The notes under the pieces were generated by a model. That model was not told the DNA's origin. It saw nothing but the letters and a program-made list of their open reading frames with translations, and did no database searches. DNA of 64,000 bases from an uncultured Isosphaeraceae bacterium (GTDB taxonomy: Bacteria; Planctomycetota; Planctomycetia; Isosphaerales; Isosphaeraceae): assembly GCA_945957605.1 (NCBI GenBank), contig CAMFLR010000018.1, forward strand, positions 1 to 64,000, in the 5' to 3' direction. The number at the start of each line of letters is the position of its first letter. Within the stretch, counting starts at the first letter, position 1. Both the position numbers and the translations under genes were made by a program. Of the stretch, positions 8,258 through 17,475 are shown in pieces.

Positions 8258-9886
8258 TTACTGCCGCGGAAGCGACGAGGGCGACGCGTAAATTGCACGC
8301 GACGGCTTCTTGCCGACGTCGCCGTACGTCGCCCGTACCGGCCGCACGCCCTGTTCGCCTTCGCTCGGGCTATCCGGCTTGGGCTTCCACATCTTGCTCA
8401 GCCGCGGAAAGAACGTCCAGCGAGCGGCTGTACGTTCGCCCGGAGCGTCTTCCTGCGGAGGCGTGGCGCGGGCCACTGGTCCGATCCGCCCGTTGACGTC
8501 GAGCACGCTCTGAATGCTTTGCTCGTGATAAGTCATCGGGAATTCCGCCGCTGGCAGATCCATCGCGGCGACTCGTCCATGATGCGGCGCCCTATGCCGG
8601 TGCGCCGCCGAGCCGTTCCCAGCAGGACCGCTGAGGTCGGGCGTGGGCAGCGGCGTGGGTGTCGGTTCGGAAGAGGGCGGATTCGCCGGCTTCATTGCGG
8701 GCGGGGTCTGCTCGGCTTCCGGCTTCGCAGCAGGCGCTTCTGCGACAGGTGGTGTCAACGGCTCGGCGGGCTTGGTTGCCACGGGCTCGGCCGCAGGGGG
8801 CTCGGCGGGGGTTGCCGCCGGGGGGGCGTCAGGTTCGACCGGCGGGGCCAAGGGCGCGAGCGTCGCGGGAGCCTTTGCCGGCTCGGGCTTGGCTTCGGGT
8901 GGGGCCGGAGGCTCAGGGGGCGAAGCTTCCGCGGGAGCGGGTTTTGCTTCGGGCACCATCGCGTTTGACGTCGGCAAAACGACCTTTGCCCTGGGCACGG
9001 CCGGAGCCGCGGCAGGCGCCGGTTCGTGCGCGGGCTGCGGATCGGGAACGGCCGGGGGCGCAATTTCGTTCGCGCTGGCGGGTTTGCTTTGCGGATCGGC
9101 GGGTGCAGGCTCGGGCACGGCGAGCGGATCCATACCCGCAGGCGGAGCACTCGCAGTGGCCGGCGCGGGTTTCGACTTCGGCGACTCGATGTTGAGGTCG
9201 AGCGACAGCCCGTCGTTCGCTTCCGAGGCCGGTTTCGCAGGCTCGGCGGCAGCGGTTTCGTGCGACGTCAGTTGTTCGTCGCTTCGGGCCGGTGCCTTCG
9301 CCTCGTCCCGCTGCGCGACATTCGTGGCGCTCGGCAACGAACCAGAGGGGGCGTCGGGCGAAGTCTCAACCTTCAGGCCGACCGGCAGTTCCTTTTCGGT
9401 CTCGCCCGTTGCGACGACGTCAGCCGTTGGCTGGAACCTGCCAACCGCCGGCGCTCCGTTCGCGACGAGTGCACCTGGCGCAGGTCCGCCAAGCCTGCCC
9501 CGCGAAAACATCCGGAGAGGCGCGCCGGGATCTCGTCCCTGCAGGCCCGGAAAATACTTCGAAAGGGTGTTTCCCAGCTCGACCTTTGGGGCCTGCGCAG
9601 GCTCTGATTTGAGCTTATTAAAAAAGAGCGAGCCAGGACGGTAGTTCCAGATCGACGGACGTGTCGACGACGCTGTGGTGACCGGTTTGCCCGCCTTCGC
9701 CCAGAACGGAGTGGCGGCTTCGGGCTTGAATACATCTTTTGGCTTCGAAGCCGACTCTTGCGGGTCGGGCTTCCAGTCGCGGTATTGCGGCGGCGCCTCA
9801 ACCCGTTTCGGCGGCGCGGAGCAACCTCCACCCGCCATGGACGCAACCGCCCCTAGCGCGATCCCAGACTTGATCCATGCACGCAT
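8258..9886 (-). CDS. Pro/Ala-rich lipoprotein, function unknown
   Basis: 542 residues. The start MRAWIKSGIALGAVASMAGGGC resembles a lipoprotein signal with C22 as the lipidated residue, preceded by a GGAGG ribosome site. From about residue 150 to 430 the chain is a low-complexity Pro/Ala/Glu/Lys tract with repeated EPA, KPAP, PPA and PEAKP units, likely extended and spanning the periplasm. A folded C-terminal part (about 430-542) holds the motif SAAHRHRAPHHGR and YHEQSIQSVLDVNGRIGPVAR. The architecture resembles TonB-like or envelope-tethering spacers, but no TonB C-terminal domain is seen. It is convergent with the sulfatase-fold gene, six bases apart. Confidence 0.65.
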   Translation of the reverse strand: MRAWIKSGIALGAVASMAGGGCSAPPKRVEAPPQYRDWKPDPQESASKPKDVFKPEAATPFWAKAGKPVTTASSTRPSIWNYRPGSLFFNKLKSEPAQAPKVELGNTLSKYFPGLQGRDPGAPLRMFSRGRLGGPAPGALVANGAPAVGRFQPTADVVATGETEKELPVGLKVETSPDAPSGSLPSATNVAQRDEAKAPARSDEQLTSHETAAAEPAKPASEANDGLSLDLNIESPKSKPAPATASAPPAGMDPLAVPEPAPADPQSKPASANEIAPPAVPDPQPAHEPAPAAAPAVPRAKVVLPTSNAMVPEAKPAPAEASPPEPPAPPEAKPEPAKAPATLAPLAPPVEPDAPPAATPAEPPAAEPVATKPAEPLTPPVAEAPAAKPEAEQTPPAMKPANPPSSEPTPTPLPTPDLSGPAGNGSAAHRHRAPHHGRVAAMDLPAAEFPMTYHEQSIQSVLDVNGRIGPVARATPPQEDAPGERTAARWTFFPRLSKMWKPKPDSPSEGEQGVRPVRATYGDVGKKPSRAIYASPSSLPRQ

Positions 9887-10168
9887 GGCGAATCCTCCGC
9901 CTTCGGACCGCGCCCAATCCTGGGTGGGGCCGACCGGGTCCATCCGGTGGCCGGCCCTCGCGGTTCCGAGACCTTCCCAGGGGATTCCATCGGCCCTCAG
10001 AAGGGTGGAGCGGATCGCTTTTGCACGCAATGGTCGAAGCCCGAAAGCTACGATCCTGATCTTTGCCACAATCGGAACGATCGGTAGAGTGCGTGCGTAG
10101 GATAGAGAGAGAGTGCGATATTCATGGCGCGGCTCGCCAGGGCCGAGGACCGGAAAAGGGGTGACTCG

Positions 10169-10708
10169 ATGTCTCTATCCGTTGCAGCGCAACGGTTTCT
10201 GGCAGGACCTTTGCTCGCGGAGCTTGACGACGACGCGCGCCTGGCGCTCTCGCACGCGCTCCGCGAACAGCAGGTTGCAGCAGGAACAGTACTCATTTCC
10301 GAGGGTAAGCCGAACGATCGTTTGTGGTTTTTAATCGAAGGGTCGGCTGCGGTTCTGCGTCGCGATGTGACGGACCCGAAACCGATCGCGCGACTCGAAG
10401 CGCCTGGGATTTTCGGAGCGACCACATTCTTCCGCCCGGCGAATGCCACGGCGTCGATCAAAACCACGACACCCGTCTCTCTTCTTACGCTCGATCACGA
10501 ATCATACGAACAACTTCGGACAAGTAGCCCACGCGCGGCCGAGGCGCTCGCGCTCGCGACCGTTCGCGTTCTTTCCGATCGATTTGACGTGCTCGATGCA
10601 CGACTTAACGAATTCATCGCCTCGCACCGCGCCAATGGCAATCCGAAGGTCGCCCACGAATGGGCCGACTTCCGCGCCCGGCTCTTCGAGGAGCCGAACA
10701 TCATCTAA
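10169..10708 (+). CDS. Stand-alone cyclic nucleotide-binding (Crp-like) domain protein
   Basis: 179 residues. Residues about 10-125 form one cNMP-binding beta-roll (VAAGTVLISEGKPNDRLWFLIEGSAAVLR, then GIFGATTFFRPANATASI), followed by a helical tail. The FGE phosphate-binding cassette of true cAMP binders reads FGATTF, so the ligand may not be cAMP. There is no helix-turn-helix, so it cannot act as a classical Crp repressor or activator by itself; it may instead regulate a partner protein. The start at 10169 is supported by AAAAGGGG upstream. Confidence 0.7.
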   Translation: MSLSVAAQRFLAGPLLAELDDDARLALSHALREQQVAAGTVLISEGKPNDRLWFLIEGSAAVLRRDVTDPKPIARLEAPGIFGATTFFRPANATASIKTTTPVSLLTLDHESYEQLRTSSPRAAEALALATVRVLSDRFDVLDARLNEFIASHRANGNPKVAHEWADFRARLFEEPNII

Positions 10709-10822
10709 CGCGAGGCCGACTCACGCACATCTGGGACGGGTTTGAAAATATGGGAGCGTGGCCTTCATTCGGCCATGCGGTTCGCGTCGTTCTCCCTCTA
10801 CGAACACGTCGAGACCAATGTC

Positions 10823-11347
10823 ATGAAGCGTTTCAAGACCCGCCTGGGTGACGTCGAGTCGCTCGAAACCCTGGCGCTGCTGTCCACGATCGTTCCTCAG
10901 ACCACAGCAGAAGTTGCGCCCGCGCACGAATCTGCGAAGGGCTCTCATCTCCACCTCAACGGCACAGCTCAGGGCCAGATGACCCTGGGCATGACCGTCG
11001 ACACCGGTCCGACGCATAATCTGCACGGACAGGGGAGTCTGGGTGGTTCAACATTTACGGTAACCGGCGATGTCGAGCGGACGGGACTTATCGTCCTCAA
11101 GCATCGGCCGGTAAGCGGCACTTTGAATCTGTCGAACGCGAACGGCACCATCACGATCGCGCTTCACAGTGACAGTCCGCAGAATGGTCCGAGCGGTCTG
11201 TCGAACCAGATCAATTACGTGATCACCGGCGGTACCGGCAAGTATGCGCACGCTGTCGACCATGGCTTGGCGCACGTGACGTTCCAGACGCCGGTCGACA
11301 TCGGCAGTCCGGGCGGATTCACGATCACCTTGCACTCGGCAAAATAA
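10823..11347 (+). CDS. Secreted protein with planctomycete N-terminal motif, unknown
   Basis: 174 residues. The start MKRFKTRLGDVESLETLALLST is the LExLExRxLLS-type N-terminus often found on large exported planctomycete proteins. The rest is a beta-rich domain: HLHLNGTAQGQMTLGM, GQGSLGGSTFTVTGDVERTG, ANGTITIALHS, GGTGKYAHAVDHG and GGFTITLHS, reminiscent of small allene-oxide-cyclase/dirigent-like or autotransported beta barrels. Probably extracellular. No enzyme motif is visible. Confidence 0.6.
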   Translation: MKRFKTRLGDVESLETLALLSTIVPQTTAEVAPAHESAKGSHLHLNGTAQGQMTLGMTVDTGPTHNLHGQGSLGGSTFTVTGDVERTGLIVLKHRPVSGTLNLSNANGTITIALHSDSPQNGPSGLSNQINYVITGGTGKYAHAVDHGLAHVTFQTPVDIGSPGGFTITLHSAK

Positions 11348-11630
11348 GACCGAAACGTGCGATTCGGGTCCTCGATCGCTTCGCGCGGTCGCGGACCCAA
11401 ATCGACTTCCGTCTGGCCAAAGATTATCAGACTCGTGGCGGCTACGAGGTTGACGGGAAACATCATTGCCCGCACAATGAAAATGCGAAAGTTATGACGC
11501 GACAGTGAAACTCTCCTAAGTTTTTCAGCCGGGCTCCTGTGCGTTGTCCCTTCCCAATTGAGTTCGGCCGAGTCACGGAGGATTCGCACTCCTCCGCATA
11601 CCCTTGCGATCCCGGACGGAGCGTTCCGCC

Positions 11631-12578
11631 ATGGACAGCATGAATGTCGCGTCGCGATGCACCCAGTGGCAACCCGGGTTCGATGACCTGCTCGATACCG
11701 TGAAATCAACCGGATCTCACGGACATCTCGCAGACATCCGAGAAATCCTGCGGACCGCAATCGGCCCCGACCGGCCGCTGGTGATGCTTTGCCCGCACGC
11801 AGACGACGGCGCCATCACCGCCGCCTGCCTGATTCACGAATACGCGATTCGCCGCGGCCTGCCCGTCATCGAAGTCCTCGTTTTCGCGGGCGAACGCAAC
11901 GTTGCAGCCCCCTGGCTCAACGACAAAAAGAAAATCACCGTGCGCGAGGCCGAGTTCCGGCTCGAGTGCAACGTGCTCGGCGCAGAGGCTGTTTGCTGGG
12001 ATCTCGACGCCTATCGTTCGCCCGGCTACAGCCCGTCAGCCAACGACATCGACAAGATCGTCGAGTGGTTCCGGACCAAGAAGCCCGGCGCCGTCATCGT
12101 CCCGCCCGCAACCGACGCCCACCTCGCCCACCGGATGACCCGCGCCCTCGCGGCCGTCGGCCTGCTGGGTGCCCGGCTCAAGGATACGCTCGTCTTCACC
12201 GGCTGGACTCCCTGGGGTCCGCTGCCTCGTCCGAACGCCTATTTCACGTACGACGGCGAAGCCGAACGCACGAAGGAATGGGCGATCCACTGCCACGCGT
12301 CGCAGGTGTTGCTCACCGACTACACCCAGTTCTGCTCGCACCTAGGCCGGGCCTATGCGGCTCTGGCACGCGAGTGGGCCGAAGGGCACAGCCTGTCGGG
12401 CCGCGCTCACCGTACCGACGAGCGATTCGTGGGTGTCGAGCTCTTCCAGCTCGAACAGTACGACCCCTCGCGGCACCTTGAAGCGACCGAGGACGATCCG
12501 ATCCACCGCGCGCTCAAGATGCTCCAGGAAGCCCCGGCGTCTGAGACTTCGCCCGAACGATTTGCGGCGGCTGTTTAA
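11631..12578 (+). CDS. PIG-L family deacetylase (LmbE-like)
   Basis: 315 residues. The zinc motif PHADD (P55-D59) and a distal DAHLAH (HxxH) mark an N-acetylglucosaminyl or related deacetylase of the PIG-L/LmbE/BshB family. It would remove an acetyl group from an amino-sugar conjugate. The neighbour 40 bases downstream is nagB, which also acts on amino sugars, so the two may form a short amino-sugar operon. The substrate may be a low-molecular-weight thiol precursor or a glycan; the sequence does not decide. Confidence 0.8.
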   Translation: MDSMNVASRCTQWQPGFDDLLDTVKSTGSHGHLADIREILRTAIGPDRPLVMLCPHADDGAITAACLIHEYAIRRGLPVIEVLVFAGERNVAAPWLNDKKKITVREAEFRLECNVLGAEAVCWDLDAYRSPGYSPSANDIDKIVEWFRTKKPGAVIVPPATDAHLAHRMTRALAAVGLLGARLKDTLVFTGWTPWGPLPRPNAYFTYDGEAERTKEWAIHCHASQVLLTDYTQFCSHLGRAYAALAREWAEGHSLSGRAHRTDERFVGVELFQLEQYDPSRHLEATEDDPIHRALKMLQEAPASETSPERFAAAV

Positions 12579-12618
12579 CGCAGAGCCAGGATAGCGACCC
12601 GAGAGAGACCTGAGACGA

Positions 12619-13419
12619 ATGCCGGTGGAAACTCGCGCAATTGCCGGGGCAACTGTTCATATCTTTCCCGATTCCGAAGCAGCCTGCCACGCCGCCGCCA
12701 ACCAGATTGCCCGGACCATTCACGACGCGGTCGCCTCGCGCGGCCGCGCCGTCCTTGGATTGGCGACTGGCCAGACTCCCCTGCCCGTCTACCGCCGGCT
12801 CGTCGAGTTGAATCGCGCGAAGGAAGTATCGTTCGCCAAGGTTTCGACCTACAACCTCGACGAATACTATCCCATGGCGCCCGGCGATACGCAGAGCTAT
12901 CGCTACTACATGGAACAGCATCTGTTCCAGCACGTCGATCTCGCCGTGAACGCCGCGCACGTATTCGACGGCACCGTTCCCGCATCATTCGCGAACGAAT
13001 ACGCCGCGCAGGTTGACGGCTGGATCGCCCGCGAAGGCGGTCTCGACCTGCAACTGCTCGGAATCGGCCGCAATGGCCACATCGGCTTCAACGAGCCGAG
13101 CGACGCGACGACCGACGAAGCTGTGAAGCTTCCTTCACGGGTGATGAACCTGCACACCGTGACGATCACCGACGCCGCCCACGAATTTGGCGGTGAAGGC
13201 GACGTTCCTCGCCAGGCAATCACGCTTGGCGTCGGTACGATTCTCGCCGCGCGGTCGATCTTGATTCTGGCATTCGGTGCGCGGAAAGCCGAGATCGTCG
13301 CACAGGCGCTGCGCGGACCGATCACCCCGAAAGTGCCGGCGAGCTTGTTGCGCACTCTGCCCGAAGGACGAGTCACCTGGCTCGTCGATCACGCCGCCAT
13401 CTCGGCGGTTGCTGGCTAA
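12619..13419 (+). CDS. nagB: Glucosamine-6-phosphate deaminase
   Basis: 266 residues, the usual length. It converts glucosamine-6-phosphate to fructose-6-phosphate and ammonia, feeding amino sugars into glycolysis. Diagnostic segments are GLATGQTPLPVYRRLV (phosphate binding), STYNLDEY with catalytic base D81, and GIGRNGHIGFNEP near residues 151-163. The cytoplasmic enzyme follows the PIG-L deacetylase on the same strand at 40 bases, consistent with joint transcription. Confidence 0.9.
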   Translation: MPVETRAIAGATVHIFPDSEAACHAAANQIARTIHDAVASRGRAVLGLATGQTPLPVYRRLVELNRAKEVSFAKVSTYNLDEYYPMAPGDTQSYRYYMEQHLFQHVDLAVNAAHVFDGTVPASFANEYAAQVDGWIAREGGLDLQLLGIGRNGHIGFNEPSDATTDEAVKLPSRVMNLHTVTITDAAHEFGGEGDVPRQAITLGVGTILAARSILILAFGARKAEIVAQALRGPITPKVPASLLRTLPEGRVTWLVDHAAISAVAG

Positions 13420-13603
13420 AACACGCGTCGGGCGTCACGTTCGCGTGAAGCGTGCAAACACCGGCGCGCGCCGAACTCTTACCTCGGGCGCCAGCCGGTG
13501 CATTGACTATAAACGAGCTAGGGGCGCCCCGATAGAATCGGTCGCCCCACGCCTGTTTCGTATTGAGCCGGTACGGCTAGGACTGGCCTAAACGGCCAAT
13601 CGA

Positions 13604-14041
13604 TCAATAGCGGCCGCCGCCGCCACCACCATAGCTGCCGCCGCCACCGCCGTAGCTGCGACCACCGCCGCCGCCACCACCGTAGCTGCCGCCACCGCCG
13701 CCGCCACCACCGTAGCCACGGCCGCCACCGCCGCCGCCGCCACGATAGCCGCCGCCACCGCCACCACCGTAGCCGCCGCCACCGCCACGATCTTCACGCG
13801 GCTTGGCTTCGTTTACGGTCAAACGACGGCCGCCGTGCTCCTGGTCGTGAAGACCAGCGATCGCAGCCTGGGCATCGTTGTCGGATTCCATCTCGACGAA
13901 CCCGAATCCCTTGCTCCGGCCCGTCTCGCGGTCCTGGATCACCTGGGCACTCTGGACCGTACCGTACTGAGCGAAGAGCTGTTCCAGGTCCGACGCGTTC
14001 ACCGCGTAGGCCAGGTTCCCGACATAAAGTTTCTTACCCAC
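13604..14041 (-). CDS. RRM-type RNA-binding protein with glycine-rich tail
   Basis: 145 residues. Residues 1-83 are a single RNA-recognition motif with RNP2 LYVGNL (5-10) and RNP1 KGFGFVEM (44-51), like cyanobacterial Rbp and plant glycine-rich proteins. The tail (about 88-145) is almost entirely GGGGG runs punctuated by Y, R and S. Such proteins act in the cytoplasm as RNA chaperones, often under cold stress. The start is GTG at 14041 with TTGGAG upstream. The tail DNA is a GCC/ACC-rich trinucleotide tract and could be prone to length change. Confidence 0.85.
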   Translation of the reverse strand: MGKKLYVGNLAYAVNASDLEQLFAQYGTVQSAQVIQDRETGRSKGFGFVEMESDNDAQAAIAGLHDQEHGGRRLTVNEAKPREDRGGGGGYGGGGGGGYRGGGGGGGRGYGGGGGGGGSYGGGGGGGRSYGGGGGSYGGGGGGRY

Positions 14042-14320
14042 CGTTCAAATCTCCAACCAAGGCAGATGCGAAACGACCCAACATGAACTTTCCGGGTCGC
14101 GGGGAAAGGGGCGAATTAACACCCGAGCGGTGGGAAGGCGAGGGAGGCGAAGCGGAAAACAGGCTCGGAGAACCCGACTCGCTGAACTCAATCGTCAGAC
14201 CTACCAGCATCCAGAGTAACGCAAAATAAAACAAAAAGATAGGGTTTATTTTCAACACTTTTCAACGATTTTTCGTCCCCATCTTGAACCGTAGTCAGAC
14301 GAACCACGATTCTCTATTTC

Positions 14321-14434
14321 GGGTGCCATGCTTCCACGGAACGCGTAAGCATGCGTATTCTCAAAAACCTCATAAACGCTATGTGTTTTCTTTCATTCGG
14401 CATGCTTACGCCTCGCGACGGAAGCATGGCCCCA
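14321..14434. repeat. Intergenic palindromic repeat, family C
   Basis: The element opens GGGTGCCATGCTTCC and closes GGAAGCATGGCCCC, with a nested pair GCGTAAGCATGC and GCATGCTTACGC inside. It sits in the gap 14042-14458 between the RRM gene and the end of priA. It shares the GGGTGCCA end with family A but has a different core. Confidence 0.75.
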
Positions 14435-14458
14435 GACACTTCAGTTTCGATCGATTAA

Positions 14459-16774
14459 TCAAAGCATATTCACCGGATCGACATCGACCGCCAATTCGAC
14501 GCCCGGCGGCGGATTGAGCGTCGGTAGCACGGCCTGAAGCGCGGTTTGCAACGTCTTCGGCGTCGGTCCTCGCATCTGAAGATGAAAACGATAGAGATCC
14601 TTGATCTTCTCAACCGGCGCCGGCGCTGGCCCGAGAATGCGCACCGATTTCGGAACCACGCCATTCAGGGCTGCGGCCACTTCATCGATAAACAACTTCA
14701 CAACGCGTGCATCAGCCCCGCGCGCGATGATTCGCACAACGCGGCCATACGGCGGCACACCCGTCATTTCGCGCACGGGCAATTCGCTGGCGACGAACCC
14801 GACATAATCGTGTTCGAGGGCACAGCGAATCGCCGCCACATCCGGCGAATGCGTTTGCACCAGCACGCGGCCCGGCTTATCACCGCGCCCCGTGCGGCCC
14901 GCAACCTGCGCCACAAGCTGAAACGTTCGCTCGGCCGCGCGGAAGTCGGGTAGGTGAAGTGCCGTATCCGCGCTAATGACACCAACCAGCGTAACGTTGG
15001 GAAAGTCGAGTCCCTTCGCGATCATCTGCGTTCCAAGCAGAATATCGACTCGCCCTTCGCGAAAGTCGGTCAGCGCGCGCTCGTGGCTGCCATGCCCGCG
15101 CATCGTGTCGGAATCCATCCGCCGGACCACTCGCAGCGGAAATGCATCCGCCACCTCGCGTTCCAGCCGTTCGGTGCCAATTCCGCCGTAAAATAGTTTG
15201 GGGGACCCGCACGACGGGCACTGCTTCGGTTTGTCGCGTTCGGTGTCACAAGTGTGGCACACCAACCGACGACGCTCGCGATGCCACGTCAGCGAAATAT
15301 CGCACGAATCGCATTTCAGCACCTTACCGCACGTCGGCACTGGGCAGAGCGCAAAGGTATGAAATCCGCGGCGATTGAGCAGCAAAATCACCTGCCCGCC
15401 CTTGTCGAGTGCGGAGGTGATTGCCTCTTTCAATGTGTTGCTTAAACCAGCGGTTGGCGTTTTCTCATAGCGCAGGTCGATCAACCCAACCTCGGGCATC
15501 GGCCGGCCTCCCACGCGTTCGGAGAGCGTGAGCTTGCTGAATCGGCCGGTCTCCGCGTTTTGCCAGGTTTCAAGCGCGGGTGTCGCCGAACCAAGAATCA
15601 GCGGCACCCCCGCCCGCCTGGCGCGAATCACCGCGACGTCACGCGCATGATAGCGCGGAGTTGTTTCCTGCTTGAACGTGCTTTCATGTTCTTCGTCGAT
15701 AACGATCAGTCCGAGCCGGCGCGTCGGGGCAAAAATCGCCGACCGCGCACCAACGACAACTTGCACCTCACCGCTAGCGATGCTCCGCCAGTGCCGATGC
15801 CGCTCGGAATCGCTCAGGTGCGAATGCAGCACGGCGACGTGCTCGAATCGACGACGAAACCGGCGGATCGTTTGCGGTGTCAGGCTGATTTCCGGAACCA
15901 GAACGATCGCCTCTTTCCCGCGCGCCACCACCCGCTCGATCGCGCTCAAATACACTTCGGTCTTACCGCTACCCGTCACGCCGTGGAGCAAAAACGTCTC
16001 GTAATGACCCTCCTTATCAAGCGCGGGGGCAAGCTGAGCCAGCACAGTTTCTTGCTCGGGCGTCAATGCGGGAGGCGCGTTATCTTCCGGCAGTTCGATC
16101 ATCTCGTCGATCGGCGGCAGCGGCCCGCTGTCCATCCGGCGCTTCACCGCGCGAATCAAACCGCGCTTGCGCATGGCTATGATCGGCCCTTGCGCAACTT
16201 TCGCACGACGGCAAAGGTCGGCGATCGTCATTGGCTCGGTCGCTTTCGCTAACACGCTAAGCGCACTGGCCTGTTTCGACGAAATCGTCGGCATCACTTC
16301 GTCGAGTCGTTCGCGAACTTCGGGCGGGATCGTCAAACACGTCCAAACCCGCGTCCCTGCGTGCTTCTTCACCCCGGCCGGCACAATCGCCTCGAGCGCC
16401 TGGCCCCACGAGCAGGCGTAGTAGCCGCCAATCCAGCGTGTGAGCTCGAGCATCTCATCGTCGACGAGCGGCGGATTGTCGAGGGCTTCCAGCACATCCT
16501 TGATCTTGCCTTCGGCCACGCCTTCGGGCATTTCGTCATCAACCCGAACGCAATATCCGACCGTCGGCGTATTGCCGCGACCGAGCGGAACTTTCAGGCG
16601 CGCACCAGCTTGCACCGCATTTCGAAGTGGTTCGGGAATGCGATAGGTAAAGACCTGATCAATCGGGCGATTGAACACCACGCCCGCGAAAGGCCCTTCG
16701 GGACGCGACGCGCCGGTGGCGAACAGTTCAGCCTGTTCGGGCTCGTTGCGGTCTTTGCCGTTGACAACTCGCAT
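14459..16774 (-). CDS. priA: Primosomal protein N' (replication restart helicase)
   Basis: 771 residues. PriA recognises stalled or repaired replication forks and reloads the replicative helicase. The N-terminal DNA-binding domain (about 30-130) is followed by helicase motif I GVTGSGKT (265-272), motif II DEEH (360-363) and the cysteine cluster CPVPTC...CDSC...CHTC...CPSC that binds zinc. The C-terminal helicase lobe has QVAGRTGRGDKPG. All motifs are intact. The ATG at 16774 begins a protein of normal length. Its 5' end is about 100 bases from divergent nadD. Confidence 0.93.
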   Translation of the reverse strand: MRVVNGKDRNEPEQAELFATGASRPEGPFAGVVFNRPIDQVFTYRIPEPLRNAVQAGARLKVPLGRGNTPTVGYCVRVDDEMPEGVAEGKIKDVLEALDNPPLVDDEMLELTRWIGGYYACSWGQALEAIVPAGVKKHAGTRVWTCLTIPPEVRERLDEVMPTISSKQASALSVLAKATEPMTIADLCRRAKVAQGPIIAMRKRGLIRAVKRRMDSGPLPPIDEMIELPEDNAPPALTPEQETVLAQLAPALDKEGHYETFLLHGVTGSGKTEVYLSAIERVVARGKEAIVLVPEISLTPQTIRRFRRRFEHVAVLHSHLSDSERHRHWRSIASGEVQVVVGARSAIFAPTRRLGLIVIDEEHESTFKQETTPRYHARDVAVIRARRAGVPLILGSATPALETWQNAETGRFSKLTLSERVGGRPMPEVGLIDLRYEKTPTAGLSNTLKEAITSALDKGGQVILLLNRRGFHTFALCPVPTCGKVLKCDSCDISLTWHRERRRLVCHTCDTERDKPKQCPSCGSPKLFYGGIGTERLEREVADAFPLRVVRRMDSDTMRGHGSHERALTDFREGRVDILLGTQMIAKGLDFPNVTLVGVISADTALHLPDFRAAERTFQLVAQVAGRTGRGDKPGRVLVQTHSPDVAAIRCALEHDYVGFVASELPVREMTGVPPYGRVVRIIARGADARVVKLFIDEVAAALNGVVPKSVRILGPAPAPVEKIKDLYRFHLQMRGPTPKTLQTALQAVLPTLNPPPGVELAVDVDPVNML

Positions 16775-16877
16775 CGGCGGGCCCTATCGTCGCCTCTCGA
16801 TCATAATGCACCATGCATTGTAAACGCTTGTCCAGACATTATCGACCCGAGACTCGCCGAAGGACAGCAGCTTACCC

Positions 16878-17471
16878 ATGCGACTGGGCATTTACGGCGG
16901 CACATTCGATCCAATTCACCTGGGCCACCTGATCCTGGCCGAAGCCGCGCGCGAGGTTTGCCGACTCGATCGCGTCTGGTTCGTGGTCGCCGGATCACCG
17001 CCCCACAAGCAAGGCAAACGGACCGACGCCTCGCACCGCGTGGAGATGGTCCGTACCGCGATCGCCGGCAATGCCGCCTTCGAGGTGTCCGAAATCGAAA
17101 CCAGCCGCCCCGGACCGCACTACAGTTTCGAAACGCTCGAACAGATCGCGCGTGAACGTCCCGGCGACGAACTGTTTTTCCTCATCGGCGCCGACAGCCT
17201 CGTCGACCTTCCCCACTGGCGCAACCCCGCGCGCATCGGCGAGCTGGCGTCAATCGTCGTCATCAACCGCCCAGCGATCGGCGATCCTGATTCTTCGGCC
17301 CTCGCTTCTGCGCTTGGCCCCAATGCTCGACCGATCGAGCATGTGACGATTCCGCCCATTGGCATCGCCTCGCACGAGTTACGCGAGCGGTTGGCCGAGG
17401 GGAGGTCGATTCGCTATCAGGTGCCGCGCGGGGTGGAAGCCTATATCAACGCGAATGGGTTGTATCGCTGA
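16878..17471 (+). CDS. nadD: Nicotinate-nucleotide adenylyltransferase
   Basis: 197 residues. NadD transfers AMP from ATP to nicotinic acid mononucleotide in NAD synthesis. The nucleotidyltransferase motif GGTFDPIHLGHL (7-18) is complete, with SPPHKQ for substrate binding and IASHELRERL in place of the usual ISST/SxxR signature near the end. The ATG at 16878 begins the motif directly. The gene ends five bases from a convergent unknown gene. Confidence 0.92.
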   Translation: MRLGIYGGTFDPIHLGHLILAEAAREVCRLDRVWFVVAGSPPHKQGKRTDASHRVEMVRTAIAGNAAFEVSEIETSRPGPHYSFETLEQIARERPGDELFFLIGADSLVDLPHWRNPARIGELASIVVINRPAIGDPDSSALASALGPNARPIEHVTIPPIGIASHELRERLAEGRSIRYQVPRGVEAYINANGLYR

Positions 17472-17475
17472 CACG

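Noticed and set aside
8643-9644. Open frame of 333 codons, Gly/Ala/Ser-rich, opposite the Pro/Ala lipoprotein
   Set aside because: The composition is the mirror of Pro/Ala codons on the other strand. No start signal or domain.
13604-13790. Minisatellite or triplet repeat at the RRM gene end
   Set aside because: It is explained by the glycine-rich coding tail; the frame is kept throughout.
14034-14258. 74-codon frame upstream of the RRM gene
   Set aside because: It overlaps the GTG start of the RRM gene in another frame and has no conserved content; it is most likely leader sequence.
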